64,000 nucleotides of DNA from assembly GCF_017498565.1 (NCBI RefSeq), contig NZ_CP071794.1:2780001-2844000 (forward strand). The letters are read 5' to 3'. This DNA comes from Parasphingorhabdus cellanae (GTDB lineage Bacteria > Pseudomonadota > Alphaproteobacteria > Sphingomonadales > Sphingomonadaceae). The notes beneath the pieces are model-generated. The model did not search any database. It saw nothing but the letters and a program-made list of their open reading frames with translations, and was not told where the DNA came from. This document shows positions 1 through 8,408 of the stretch, one piece after another. Every line of letters begins with the position of its first letter. The first letter of the stretch is position 1. Both the position numbers and the translations under genes were made by a program.

Positions 1-1229
1 CCGCTAATATCGCTCAGTTTCTAGAGCGGCTGTTCTATCAGCCACTTGATGCGTCCAAGACCGAAGGCTTTGCGGATCTGGCCGAAAAGCTTGGCGACAT
101 TTCATCGGGAATGTCGATCTTTCTGTCTACCGCGCCGTTCTTGTTTGAGCCGACGATCAAGGGGCTGCAATCGGCCGGATTGGCCGGCGACAATGTCCGC
201 ATCGGGCTGGAAAAACCGCTGGGCAATGATTTTGCATCATCGACTGAGATTAACGATGCGGTGGCCGCTGCATTTCCCGAAGATCGAATTTTCCGGATCG
301 ACCATTATCTCGGCAAGGAAACCGTGCAGAATATATTGGCGCTGCGTTTCGCCAATATGATGTTTGAACCGCTGTGGAATGCCGGCGGTATTGATCATGT
401 CCAGATTACCGTGTCGGAAGTCGTCGGTCTGGAAGGGCGCCACGGCTTTTACGATGATACCGGTGCTTTGCGCGATATGGTGCAGAACCACATGCTGCAA
501 CTTTTGGCGATTACCGCGATGGAGCCGCCAGCCAATTATGACGCGACTGCCATTCGCGATGAAAAAGTCAAAGTGCTGCGCTCGCTACGTGCGCTCGATC
601 CGGCGGAAGTCGTCACCGGTCAATATGAAGCCGGTGCGGTAAATGGCGCAGCTGTCGAGGGATATCTGACCGATTTGGGCGACCAATCGAACACGGAAAC
701 CTTTGTCGCGCTGAAAGCTCATGTCGACAATTGGCGCTGGCAGGGCGTGCCCTTTTACTTGCGTACCGGGAAACGTCTGGCCGAACGGCGGAGCGAAGTC
801 GTTATCCAGTTTAAGGATGTACCGCACAGCATTTTTGGTGACCGCTCGGGCAAACCGATTGCCAACCGACTCGTCATTCGGTTGCAGCCGGAAGAATATG
901 TCCGCCTGCAAGTCATGGCGAAAGAGCCAGGTCTCGACCGCGATGGCATTGTCCTACGCGAAGTGCCGCTCGATCTGTCTCTGACGCAGGCCTTTGCTAG
1001 CGCCCGTCGCCGCATTGCTTATGAACGATTGCTGCTCGACCTGATTGAGGGCGATCAGACCCTATTCGTCCGCCGCGACGAGGTCGAAGCGCAATGGTCC
1101 TGGGTCGATGCCATCCGGAAGATCTGGACCGATCATGCGGTCGCACCGAAAAGCTATGGCGCCGGCAGCTGGGGGCCATCGGCCGCGATCGCCCTAACCG
1201 AACGGGATGGAGTGAGCTGGCATGAGTGA
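1..1229 (+). CDS. zwf: Glucose-6-phosphate 1-dehydrogenase, 5' truncated by window edge
   Basis: Oxidises glucose 6-phosphate to 6-phosphogluconolactone with NAD(P)+, the first committed step toward the Entner-Doudoroff pathway, in the cytoplasm. The frame is open from base 3, so the gene begins outside the window; about 409 codons are visible of a family length near 490, and the missing part contains the N-terminal dinucleotide-binding motif. Visible family signatures are EKPLGND and the active-site segment RIDHYLGKE (bases about 295-325), followed by the C-terminal substrate domain with VPFYLRTGKRL. The stop overlaps the start of pgl by 8 bp (ATGAGTGA), which implies translational coupling in the zwf-pgl-edd-glk-eda order. 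Promoter and any regulator lie outside the window. Confidence 0.97.
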   Translation, partial: ANIAQFLERLFYQPLDASKTEGFADLAEKLGDISSGMSIFLSTAPFLFEPTIKGLQSAGLAGDNVRIGLEKPLGNDFASSTEINDAVAAAFPEDRIFRIDHYLGKETVQNILALRFANMMFEPLWNAGGIDHVQITVSEVVGLEGRHGFYDDTGALRDMVQNHMLQLLAITAMEPPANYDATAIRDEKVKVLRSLRALDPAEVVTGQYEAGAVNGAAVEGYLTDLGDQSNTETFVALKAHVDNWRWQGVPFYLRTGKRLAERRSEVVIQFKDVPHSIFGDRSGKPIANRLVIRLQPEEYVRLQVMAKEPGLDRDGIVLREVPLDLSLTQAFASARRRIAYERLLLDLIEGDQTLFVRRDEVEAQWSWVDAIRKIWTDHAVAPKSYGAGSWGPSAAIALTERDGVSWHE

Positions 1230-1863
1230 CGCCGCTACATCTGCAAATATCACTTGGGCGGATCATGCCGATGCTGCAGCGGTCGCTGCGCATCTCGCAA
1301 CAGCGATTGAGCAACACGGCGCACGCCTATTGGCTGTTCCCGGTGGCAGCACACCCGTGGCGATATTCGATAAATTGTCGACCATAGATCTGCCGTGGAA
1401 TGACCTTTCCTTGATGCTCACCGACGACCGGATTGTCGCGGAAGATCATGAAGCCAGCAATTTTGGCAAGCTCACGAGAGCCTTTGCGGACAGTGACGCC
1501 AAACTGATCGATTTGACGGAGGGCATGACCCCGCCGCGTGCCGATCTTGTCTGGGTCGGCATGGGGGCGGACGGGCATATTGCTTCGCTGTTCCCGACCA
1601 TGAAAGCACCTGTGCAGGGTGATGAAACCAGTCCTCTGGTTGTTCGAACCGTACCTGACCCGCTTCCGTCAGAGGCGCCTTTTGAGCGGTTGAGCCTTAA
1701 CATGGCCGCGCTCATCGACACCAATGCCATAATTATTGTCGTGCGCGGAGCCGACAAGAAAACTATATTGGAACAAGCAATCAAGGAAGAGCATGATTTG
1801 CCGATTGCAAAGCTGATCAAGGCGGCTTCCTGCCCGATAACAATTTTTTGGAGCGAGTCATAA
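1222..1863 (+). CDS. pgl: 6-phosphogluconolactonase (DevB type)
   Basis: Hydrolyses 6-phosphogluconolactone to 6-phosphogluconate, linking zwf to edd. The 213-residue product is slightly short but normal for DevB-type enzymes. It shows the sugar-isomerase-like fold signatures [10 protein letters not shown] (about residues 36-45), MLTDDR and the conserved [13 protein letters not shown] block (about 112-124). The ATG start lies in the zwf stop overlap, and the 3' end overlaps the likely edd start by up to 16 bp. No regulation is visible beyond operon membership. Confidence 0.96.
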   Translation: MSDAATSANITWADHADAAAVAAHLATAIEQHGARLLAVPGGSTPVAIFDKLSTIDLPWNDLSLMLTDDRIVAEDHEASNFGKLTRAFADSDAKLIDLTEGMTPPRADLVWVGMGADGHIASLFPTMKAPVQGDETSPLVVRTVPDPLPSEAPFERLSLNMAALIDTNAIIIVVRGADKKTILEQAIKEEHDLPIAKLIKAASCPITIFWSES

Positions 1864-3680
1864 GCCTGCACCCCACTCTGGACGCGGTAACCAGCCGCAT
1901 TATCGAGCGCAGCAAAGCGTCGCGCGCAGCCTATCTCGATCTGATCGATCGTGAAGGTGACAAGGGCGTACATCGGCCCAACCTGTCCTGCGGCAATCTC
2001 GCCCATGGTTTCGCAGCCAGCGGCGATGACAAGCCTGCCATTCGTTCTGGCGCGGCGATGAATATCGGTATCGTCACCGCCTATAATGATATGCTGTCGG
2101 CGCATCAGCCCTATGGCCGCTATCCCGAACAGATCAAAATTTTTGCGCGCGAAGCAGGCGCTACGGCTCAGGTTGCAGGCGGCGTTCCGGCGATGTGCGA
2201 TGGCGTGACGCAGGGGCAATTGGGCATGGAGCTTAGCCTGTTCAGCCGCGACAATATCGCGATGGGCACCGCCATCGGCCTCAGCCATGGCATGTTTGAA
2301 GGCACGTTGCTGCTCGGCATTTGCGATAAAATCGTGCCGGGTCTGCTGATCGGCGCGCTGCGCTTCGGCCATTTGCCGACGATATTGGTTCCTGCCGGAC
2401 CCATGCCATCGGGCCTAGCGAACAAGGAAAAGCAGCGCGTGCGTCAGCTTTATGCAGAGGGCAAGGCGACCAAAGACGAACTGCTCGAAGCGGAAGCGGC
2501 GAGCTATCACGGCGCGGGCACCTGCACCTTCTATGGAACCGCCAATTCCAATCAGATGATGATGGAAATGATGGGGCTGCATGTTCCCGGCGCAGCCTTT
2601 GTCAATCCGGGTACCAAGCTACGGCAGGAGCTGACCCGCGCGGCGGTGCACCAGATTTCCGCCATTGGAAAAGCAGGCAATGACTATCGTCCACTCGGGC
2701 GCTGTATCGATGAAAAGGCGATTGTGAATGCGGCGGTGGGGCTTTTGGCCACGGGCGGTTCGACCAATCACCTGATCCATTTGCCCGCCATTGCAAGGGC
2801 GGCCGGTATAATCATCGACTGGGAAGATTTTGATGCGCTGTCGGCTGTCGTTCCGCTGGTGACCCGCATCTATCCCAATGGCTCTGCCGATGTGAATCAT
2901 TTTCATGCGGCGGGCGGGATGGCGTTTGTGATCCGCGAACTGCTGGATGCGGGCTTATTGCATCGTGATATCATGACCGTCGCGGGGAATGATATGGATG
3001 CTTATGCAAAAGAGGCGGTGCTGGAAGGCGACAAGCCGGGCTGGAGCGCTGCGCCATCGGAAAGCCGCAATGACGAGATCCTCCGTCCGGTGTCCGATCC
3101 GTTTTCGCCCGATGGCGGGATGCGATTGTTGACCGGTAATTTGGGCCGCGCGGCGATAAAAACCAGCGCCGTTGATCCTAGCCGATTGACTGTCGAGGCG
3201 CCGGTCCGGGTTTTTGCAGATCAAAATGATATTAAAACCGCCTTTGATTCTGGCGAACTGGACCGCGATGTGATCATCGTCGTCCGCTTTCAGGGACCGC
3301 GCGCCAATGGCATGCCGGAGCTGCACAAGCTCACTCCGCCAATGGGCGTCTTACAAGATCGCGGTCATGAGGTCGCATTGCTGACCGATGGACGCATGTC
3401 GGGGGCCAGCGGCAAGGTTCCCGCGGCAATCCACTGCTGGCCAGAGGCGAAAGACGGCGGACCTTTGGCAAAATTGGAGGATGGCGATATCGTTCGTATC
3501 TGCGCCAAAACCGGCGAGCTGACCGCCTTGGTTGACGAAGCAGAATGGCAAGCGCGGCCGCTTGCCGAAACGCCGATTGAGAGCGCAGGCACCGGCCGGG
3601 AACTATTCGCGCTAATGCGCAATCTATCTGACAATGCAGAAGCAGGGGCGTCAGCCATGCTCAACCAGGCGGGATTGTAG
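1848..3680 (+). CDS. edd: 6-phosphogluconate dehydratase (Entner-Doudoroff)
   Basis: Dehydrates 6-phosphogluconate to KDPG; an IlvD/Edd family iron-sulfur enzyme of the cytoplasm. The 610-residue length matches the family (about 600-610). Signatures in order are CGNLAHGF, the cysteine motif [24 protein letters not shown] and the C-terminal [15 protein letters not shown]. There is no in-frame ATG near the N terminus. The annotated start is TTG at 1848, inside pgl; a GGAG at 1850-1853 sits 6 bases ahead of an in-frame ATA (1860), so a non-canonical start just after it cannot be excluded. The conserved LHPT segment follows directly in either case. Confidence 0.95.
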   Translation: MERVISLHPTLDAVTSRIIERSKASRAAYLDLIDREGDKGVHRPNLSCGNLAHGFAASGDDKPAIRSGAAMNIGIVTAYNDMLSAHQPYGRYPEQIKIFAREAGATAQVAGGVPAMCDGVTQGQLGMELSLFSRDNIAMGTAIGLSHGMFEGTLLLGICDKIVPGLLIGALRFGHLPTILVPAGPMPSGLANKEKQRVRQLYAEGKATKDELLEAEAASYHGAGTCTFYGTANSNQMMMEMMGLHVPGAAFVNPGTKLRQELTRAAVHQISAIGKAGNDYRPLGRCIDEKAIVNAAVGLLATGGSTNHLIHLPAIARAAGIIIDWEDFDALSAVVPLVTRIYPNGSADVNHFHAAGGMAFVIRELLDAGLLHRDIMTVAGNDMDAYAKEAVLEGDKPGWSAAPSESRNDEILRPVSDPFSPDGGMRLLTGNLGRAAIKTSAVDPSRLTVEAPVRVFADQNDIKTAFDSGELDRDVIIVVRFQGPRANGMPELHKLTPPMGVLQDRGHEVALLTDGRMSGASGKVPAAIHCWPEAKDGGPLAKLEDGDIVRICAKTGELTALVDEAEWQARPLAETPIESAGTGRELFALMRNLSDNAEAGASAMLNQAGL

Positions 3681-3682
3681 AT

Positions 3683-4657
3683 TTGACCCAGGAAATTGTG
3701 ACAGCCGATATAGGCGGCACCCATGCGCGTTTTGCGATTGCCCAAGTGGATGGTCATCATGTCGAAGCACTGACCGATCAAGTGGTCATGAAAAGCGCCG
3801 AACATGCTAGCCTGCAAACCGCCTGGGAAGCCTATGCGGATCAGATCGGCCGCGCGCTGCCTAAGGATGGCGCGATTGCTGTTGCCGGCCCGGTTGGCGG
3901 ATCGCTGTTGCGCTTGCCCAACAACCCCTGGATTGTTCGGCCCCATGCCATTCCGGTCAAACTGGGGCTTGATCGCTTTTCACTGATCAATGACTTTGGT
4001 GCTGTCGCGCATGCCGTCGCCCATCTGAATGGCGATCATTTGATGCATTGCTGTGGTCCTGATGTGTCGCTGCCCGCGACCGGCCCGATATCGATATTTG
4101 GTCCCGGCACCGGCTTGGGTACGGTGCAGCTTCTGCGCACCAAAGATGATTATCATGTGATTGAAGCCGAAGGCGGTCATATCGATTTTGCACCGCTGGA
4201 CAGTATTGAAGACAAGATATTGCAGACACTGCGCAAACGCCATCGGCGGGTGTCGGTCGAGCGGATTGTATCCGGCCCCGGGTTGGTCGCAATCCATGCG
4301 GTATTGGCTGATCTGGAGGGCCGGTCAGCCGCACCCATGAGCGATCGCGAACTATGGGAGCTGGCGTTAGCGGGCGAAGACAGTCTGGCGGCTGCTGCAT
4401 TGGACCGGTTTTGTCTCAGCCTCGGCTCGGTCACGGGCGATCTGGCTTTGGCGCAGGGGGCGAAAGCCGTGGTCATTGGCGGCGGCGTCGGCGCAAGAAT
4501 TGCCGACATATTGCCGCAATCGGGATTTTGTGAACGCTTTGTCGCCAAGGGACGTTTCGAATCGGTTATGCAAAATATTCCGGTCAAATTATTGAACTAT
4601 CCACAGCCGGGTCTCTTTGGCGCGGCATCAGCCTTTCTGCAGGAGCATGAACTTTGA
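3683..4657 (+). CDS. glk: Glucokinase
   Basis: Phosphorylates glucose with ATP to feed the Entner-Doudoroff genes around it. The 324-residue protein begins with the phosphate-binding signature ADIGGTHARF (residues 8-17) and has AVAGPV, the GPGTGLG loop (near residue 140) and EGGHIDFAP, typical of bacterial Glk of the ROK-distant glucokinase family. It starts with TTG 2 bp after the edd stop. Its 3' end overlaps eda by 4 bp. Finding glk inside the pathway operon suggests entry of free glucose, consistent with the alpha-glucosidase locus further along the window. Confidence 0.95.
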   Translation: MTQEIVTADIGGTHARFAIAQVDGHHVEALTDQVVMKSAEHASLQTAWEAYADQIGRALPKDGAIAVAGPVGGSLLRLPNNPWIVRPHAIPVKLGLDRFSLINDFGAVAHAVAHLNGDHLMHCCGPDVSLPATGPISIFGPGTGLGTVQLLRTKDDYHVIEAEGGHIDFAPLDSIEDKILQTLRKRHRRVSVERIVSGPGLVAIHAVLADLEGRSAAPMSDRELWELALAGEDSLAAAALDRFCLSLGSVTGDLALAQGAKAVVIGGGVGARIADILPQSGFCERFVAKGRFESVMQNIPVKLLNYPQPGLFGAASAFLQEHEL

Positions 4658-5271
4658 AACCGATCGAGAAACTCATGCGCGCTGCGCCGGTTATCCCTGT
4701 GCTGGTTATCGATGATGTCGCGACAGCGCGGCCGATTGCCGAGGCTTTGGTTGCAGGCGGACTACCGATTTTGGAAGTCACATTGCGGACCGATTGCGCA
4801 CTGGAAGTCATTGCCGAGATGAAAAAGGTCGACGGTGCGATTGTCGGTGCCGGAACGGTTCTAAACGATGCCCATCTGACATCTGCGACCGATGCCGGTT
4901 CTGAATTTATTGTGTCACCAGGCCTTACTGAAGCACTGGTCGAGTCCGCGCTAAAACATGACATACCTTTGCTACCCGGCATTTCGAATGCCAGCGATAT
5001 CATGCGCGGCATGGATATGGGACTTCACCATTTCAAATTTTTCCCTGCCGAAGCCTCTGGCGGAATTACGGCTTTAAAGGCAATTTCCGGACCGTTTAAG
5101 GATTGCCGTTTTTGTCCCACTGGCGGCATTAACCCGAGGACTGCTGGCGATTGGTTGGCCTTGGATGCGGTGCTTTGTGTGGGTGGCAGCTGGATTGTAC
5201 CGAAAGGGACGCGTGATTTTGATAAGGTCAAGCAATTGGCGCGAACGGCCTCTGCTGTCAAACTCAACTAA
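4654..5271 (+). CDS. eda: KDPG/KHG aldolase
   Basis: Cleaves 2-keto-3-deoxy-6-phosphogluconate to pyruvate and glyceraldehyde 3-phosphate, completing the pathway. The 205-residue length is standard. Family features are PVIPVLVIDD near the N terminus, LEVTLRT, GAGTVL, and the Schiff-base lysine in FKFFPAE (about residue 127). The TTG start overlaps the glk stop; AGGAG at 4641-4645 is 8 bases upstream, which supports that start. The gene ends 8 bp inside the convergent epimerase gene, so there is no free intergenic space for a terminator. Confidence 0.96.
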   Translation: MKPIEKLMRAAPVIPVLVIDDVATARPIAEALVAGGLPILEVTLRTDCALEVIAEMKKVDGAIVGAGTVLNDAHLTSATDAGSEFIVSPGLTEALVESALKHDIPLLPGISNASDIMRGMDMGLHHFKFFPAEASGGITALKAISGPFKDCRFCPTGGINPRTAGDWLALDAVLCVGGSWIVPKGTRDFDKVKQLARTASAVKLN

Positions 5272-6097
5272 TTTGCGGTGCGACTGAAAATTCGACCTGC
5301 GTGGACCAGCATTCACCGGGCGCTAGAATTTTCAATCCATCACGATTGATCGCATCGGTCATATGGCTGACCGGTTCGACACAGAAATAATCCTCATCAG
5401 ACGGCGCAAAAATGTGAGTTTCGGGCAAGTCCGGATTGGGTGTCATGGTCAGCCGGTGTGTGGGCCATTCGATTTCGAGTGCGCCTCTGCGACCGGTAAA
5501 AACGGTATCTACCGGATCATCTGTTGAGAGATCGTAAATGCCCGCCTTGCCCACCCATTCGGTCGGCAGCCCTTGTTCTGTAACGTGCCAGCGGCCTTCG
5601 AATTTTGTTGATAAATGGACGTTGGCACTCGGAAAATACGGATGAAAGCCCAGGCCTGCTGGCATATTGGCGGCACTTTGGTTGGTGACTGATAGTTTAT
5701 GAATATAGCCTTGGGCGGTTAAGATCATCTCTTGATCGCAGCTATAATCCCACGGCCAACTATCGGCAGTATGCTGATAGCGGAGATGTAGCACTTCTTC
5801 TGATTTTGCAACCACTTCCCAAGGCGCCATCCATCCATGGCCGTGGATTGCATGGCCTGTTGACGCAGGCGGATGGTTGGGCGGAATGTTTACCGATTCA
5901 CCCTCGAACGAAAAGTGACCTTTCGCGATACGATTGGAAAAAGGGACAAGTACAAAATTGGCGAGTCCCAAAGGGCTGCAGTCTGTGTCTCTGGCCGGTT
6001 GAAAAATGGCTGTGTCGCGCCAGTCAAATCGCAATATTCCGCCGCCACGCGAGGGGTCAATAATAAGGGCTATGTCATTGTTCTGGAGCGAAATCAT
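5264..6097 (-). CDS. Aldose 1-epimerase family protein (mutarotase-like)
   Basis: Probably interconverts anomers of a hexose, which fits its place beside glucokinase. The 277-residue protein has the galactose-mutarotase-like pattern: an early Arg-rich strand followed by NFVLVPFSNRI, GHAIHGHGW (His near residue 90), GLGFHPYFP, and the C-terminal FCVEPVSHMTDA carrying the conserved Glu-Pro-Val segment. The stop codon overlaps the 3' end of eda on the other strand by 8 bp. The exact sugar cannot be told from sequence. Confidence 0.88.
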   Translation of the reverse strand: MISLQNNDIALIIDPSRGGGILRFDWRDTAIFQPARDTDCSPLGLANFVLVPFSNRIAKGHFSFEGESVNIPPNHPPASTGHAIHGHGWMAPWEVVAKSEEVLHLRYQHTADSWPWDYSCDQEMILTAQGYIHKLSVTNQSAANMPAGLGFHPYFPSANVHLSTKFEGRWHVTEQGLPTEWVGKAGIYDLSTDDPVDTVFTGRRGALEIEWPTHRLTMTPNPDLPETHIFAPSDEDYFCVEPVSHMTDAINRDGLKILAPGECWSTQVEFSVAPQIS

Positions 6098-6117
6098 AAT
6101 CGCGCCAAGATAGTCGG

Positions 6118-6510
6118 TTATTGGACTTCGGAATAGCTAATAAATTGTCCAAGCGCGAGGGAACCGCGATATCCGATTGACGTCCGGTCAATGACCCGGA
6201 TGATATCACCTGAGCAAAGCCTGTCCCCACCGGCTTGCGCTACCATCACCAGATCATCGTTAAGAGTGGAAGCACCCCATTTGGGACGGTTTAACCAGAT
6301 TTTACGGTCGGGCATTTCATAAGCAATACCAATGCGATCGATCACTTTGGTCGAACGGACTTGGTTGAGAGAAATACAATTGGTCGTTTCGTAAATATCG
6401 ACTGGCGGAACAAAAATCATCTCGCGCTTTTCGGCAAAATTTCCCGTAGAAGTCGAGGATGCACAGCCAGCTAGCATGAGTGGCAGCATTAATAATCCCA
6501 AATGCTTCAA
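6118..6510 (-). CDS. Small lipoprotein of unknown function
   Basis: A 130-residue predicted lipoprotein. I place the start at TTG (complement of 6508-6510) because GGAG at 6519-6522 lies 8 bases upstream and the product then opens with a compact signal MKHLGLLMLPLMLAGC, whose LAGC lipobox puts the lipidated Cys at residue 16. A longer in-frame version from 6567 would put 19 extra residues ahead of the signal and is unlikely. The mature part has two cysteines and no motif I recognise. It is preceded on the same strand by a stack of hairpins (6538-6640) that may be a leader or attenuator, and it ends 20 bp before the epimerase gene. Confidence 0.75.
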   Translation of the reverse strand: MKHLGLLMLPLMLAGCASSTSTGNFAEKREMIFVPPVDIYETTNCISLNQVRSTKVIDRIGIAYEMPDRKIWLNRPKWGASTLNDDLVMVAQAGGDRLCSGDIIRVIDRTSIGYRGSLALGQFISYSEVQ

Positions 6511-6537
6511 TGTGTGCGCTCCTGAAGATTGAATGTC

Positions 6538-6640
6538 CGAAAAGACCCGAGGGAAGGTGGATTTCAACCTTCCCTCGGGATTCCGATCTTCGGGGAAAGA
6601 ATCGGAAGAATTTGGACCCGCAGGGTTCGGGATGGGTCCG
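6538..6640 (-). ncRNA. Candidate small RNA or structured leader ending in a terminator-like hairpin
   Basis: Three consecutive stems are visible. Read on the minus strand they are GGACCC/GGGTCC (6634-6639 with 6614-6619), TTCCGAT/ATCGGAA (6601-6607 with 6581-6587, loop containing TTTCCCC), and a perfect 13-bp stem (6567-6579 with 6546-6558, 8-nt loop) followed by TCTTTT. That layout matches a bacterial small RNA with an intrinsic terminator. It could equally be a transcription attenuator in the 5' leader of the lipoprotein gene starting at 6510. No Rfam family is claimed. Confidence 0.45.
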
Positions 6641-6857
6641 ATATTTGAGACGTCGTGGCTTTCCGAAACCCGTAAAAAAAACTCAAATTTTTTTCGGCAG
6701 GGTGAAACTATATGTATCTATGTGTAAAATTAGATCGTGACACAGTTGCAAAAACCGCTATGCTTACATCGAAATTCGCATCTAGCAGGGCTTGCAGAAT
6801 GATTTCCCTCCGTTCATTAAAGTCCGCCGTCCCCCGGATATAGAGATTCTTCAGCTT

Positions 6858-7370
6858 ATGGAGCATCAGAAACTTCAGGCCGTTTTCCTTGCGCATCGCG
6901 ATGCTCTGCTGCGTTTCTTGAATGCGCGCGGTGCTGGCGATAACGCAGAAGATGTATTGCAAGATTTATGGCTGAAGCTGTCCGATGTGGACGATAGCAA
7001 TATTGTCAGTCCGCTCCCTTATCTTTACCGGGCCGCGAACAATGCCATGCATGACCGCTATCGGAAGGATGAGCGTGCGCGCCAGCGAGACAATGAATGG
7101 AGCGATGTTAATCGAGGAACAGGTGAGGCTTCCGACTTGCCGCCTCCTGATCGTGCACTGATCGCTAACCAGCAACTGGCTTCTGTGGAAGCGCGGATCA
7201 GCAAAGAGGGACCGCGTGTGTTCACAATTTTTCGCCGATTTCGCGTCGACGGTATCGGTCAGCGCAAGATAGCAGAAGAAATGGGCATCAGCCTGAGCGC
7301 GGTCGAGAAAGACTTGCAAAAAGCCTATCGCGCGCTGGTCGATTGGCAAGATAGGGAAGGTGCAGAATGA
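6858..7370 (+). CDS. ECF RNA polymerase sigma factor (FecI-like)
   Basis: Directs transcription in response to an outer-membrane signal, judging by the FecR and STN-receptor genes that follow. The product is about 170 residues from ATG 6858. Region 2 is seen in LLRFLNARGAGDNAEDVLQD (about residues 18-37) and region 4 in the C-terminal helix-turn-helix GQRKIAEEMGISLSAVEKDL. An upstream in-frame TTG at 6792 would add 22 residues that do not look like sigma region 2; neither start has a strong SD. It is first in the sigma-FecR-receptor trio, 57 bp before fecR. Confidence 0.9.
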   Translation: MEHQKLQAVFLAHRDALLRFLNARGAGDNAEDVLQDLWLKLSDVDDSNIVSPLPYLYRAANNAMHDRYRKDERARQRDNEWSDVNRGTGEASDLPPPDRALIANQQLASVEARISKEGPRVFTIFRRFRVDGIGQRKIAEEMGISLSAVEKDLQKAYRALVDWQDREGAE

Positions 7371-7427
7371 TAGACGGATTGCAATGCGGGATTCAAGCAT
7401 TGGCTACGTCTATGTTTCAGGACATAT

Positions 7428-8408
7428 ATGATGGCTGAAAAAGACAACGATATCCGGGATCAGGCCGTTGCCTGGGTAATCCGAACGCAGGCTGCTGATT
7501 TCGCAAAATGGGAGGAATTTACCCTTTGGCTTGAAGCTGACCATAGACACAATTTGGCCTATGAGAAAGTGTTGAGTGCGGTAGACAATCTTTCTGATTT
7601 AACAGTAAGTATTACGCAAGCTAAAAGCGAAAAAACCGTTTTTCCCAAACCTGCAAACGATGAATATATCACGCCGGAACGCCTGCCAAATCGCCGCCGC
7701 GTTATGTTCGGCGCGATTGCGGCATCGCTAGTGGTTGCAGTTAGCGCTGGCGTCTGGACCCAGATGCCACAGCCCTATGATGTGATGACGGGACCCGGGG
7801 AGCGGGAAATAGTTGCTCTTCCTGATGGCAGTAAAATCACCTTGAATGGCAACACGAAAATTGCTCTCGACCATAAAAGGCCGCGCTATGCACGGCTAGT
7901 CGGTGGGGAGGCATTGTTCACCGTCGTTCATCAGCAAAATGACCCTTTTGTTGTCGATACAGCCGATGTTCGCCTCGTCGATGCCGGCACGGAATTTAAT
8001 GTTATCCGCACCGCCGATGCCCTTGATGTCACGGTTTCCGAGGGTTTGGTCATCTATAACCCGGACCGCGAAAATGTTAGCCTACCAGCGGGCAAACGCC
8101 TTTACCGACCAGCAGCGAAAAACCGGGTGACCGTTTCCACTATTGCGATTGAACAGGTTGGTTCGTGGCGTACTGGGCGACTTAGTTTTGCTGGCGAGAC
8201 ACTGGGCGAAGTTGCTGCTGCGCTAGACCGAAATCTACCGGTCAGCATTGCCGTATCTCCAGATATTGCAGGCCGGCCTTTCAGCGGTGTGATCCAGTTG
8301 GATGGCGATGGCCAACAAAATATTGAGCCAATTGCAGCCGTTCTTGGTGTGCAAGCGAAAAAAACAGGAAAGGGTTGGATTTTGATCGGGGATGATGCGG
8401 TACCTTAG
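7428..8408 (+). CDS. FecR-family anti-sigma regulator
   Basis: Inner-membrane regulator that passes a signal from the TonB receptor to the ECF sigma factor. The 326 residues show an N-terminal cytoplasmic sigma-binding domain (QAVAWVIRTQ, residues 13-22; then FTLWLEADHRHNLAYEKV), one membrane segment (about 88-108, FGAIAASLVVAVSAGVW), the periplasmic FecR domain with REIVALPDGSKITLNGNT, and a C-terminal STN-like domain (SFAGETLGEVAAALDRN). Its last 17 bp overlap the receptor gene, so the two are likely translated together. Confidence 0.93.
   Translation: MMAEKDNDIRDQAVAWVIRTQAADFAKWEEFTLWLEADHRHNLAYEKVLSAVDNLSDLTVSITQAKSEKTVFPKPANDEYITPERLPNRRRVMFGAIAASLVVAVSAGVWTQMPQPYDVMTGPGEREIVALPDGSKITLNGNTKIALDHKRPRYARLVGGEALFTVVHQQNDPFVVDTADVRLVDAGTEFNVIRTADALDVTVSEGLVIYNPDRENVSLPAGKRLYRPAAKNRVTVSTIAIEQVGSWRTGRLSFAGETLGEVAAALDRNLPVSIAVSPDIAGRPFSGVIQLDGDGQQNIEPIAAVLGVQAKKTGKGWILIGDDAVP

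Noticed and set aside
1446..2372. 308-codon minus-strand ORF across pgl and edd
   Set aside because: Antisense to two well-recognised genes; low-complexity shadow with no family match or SD.
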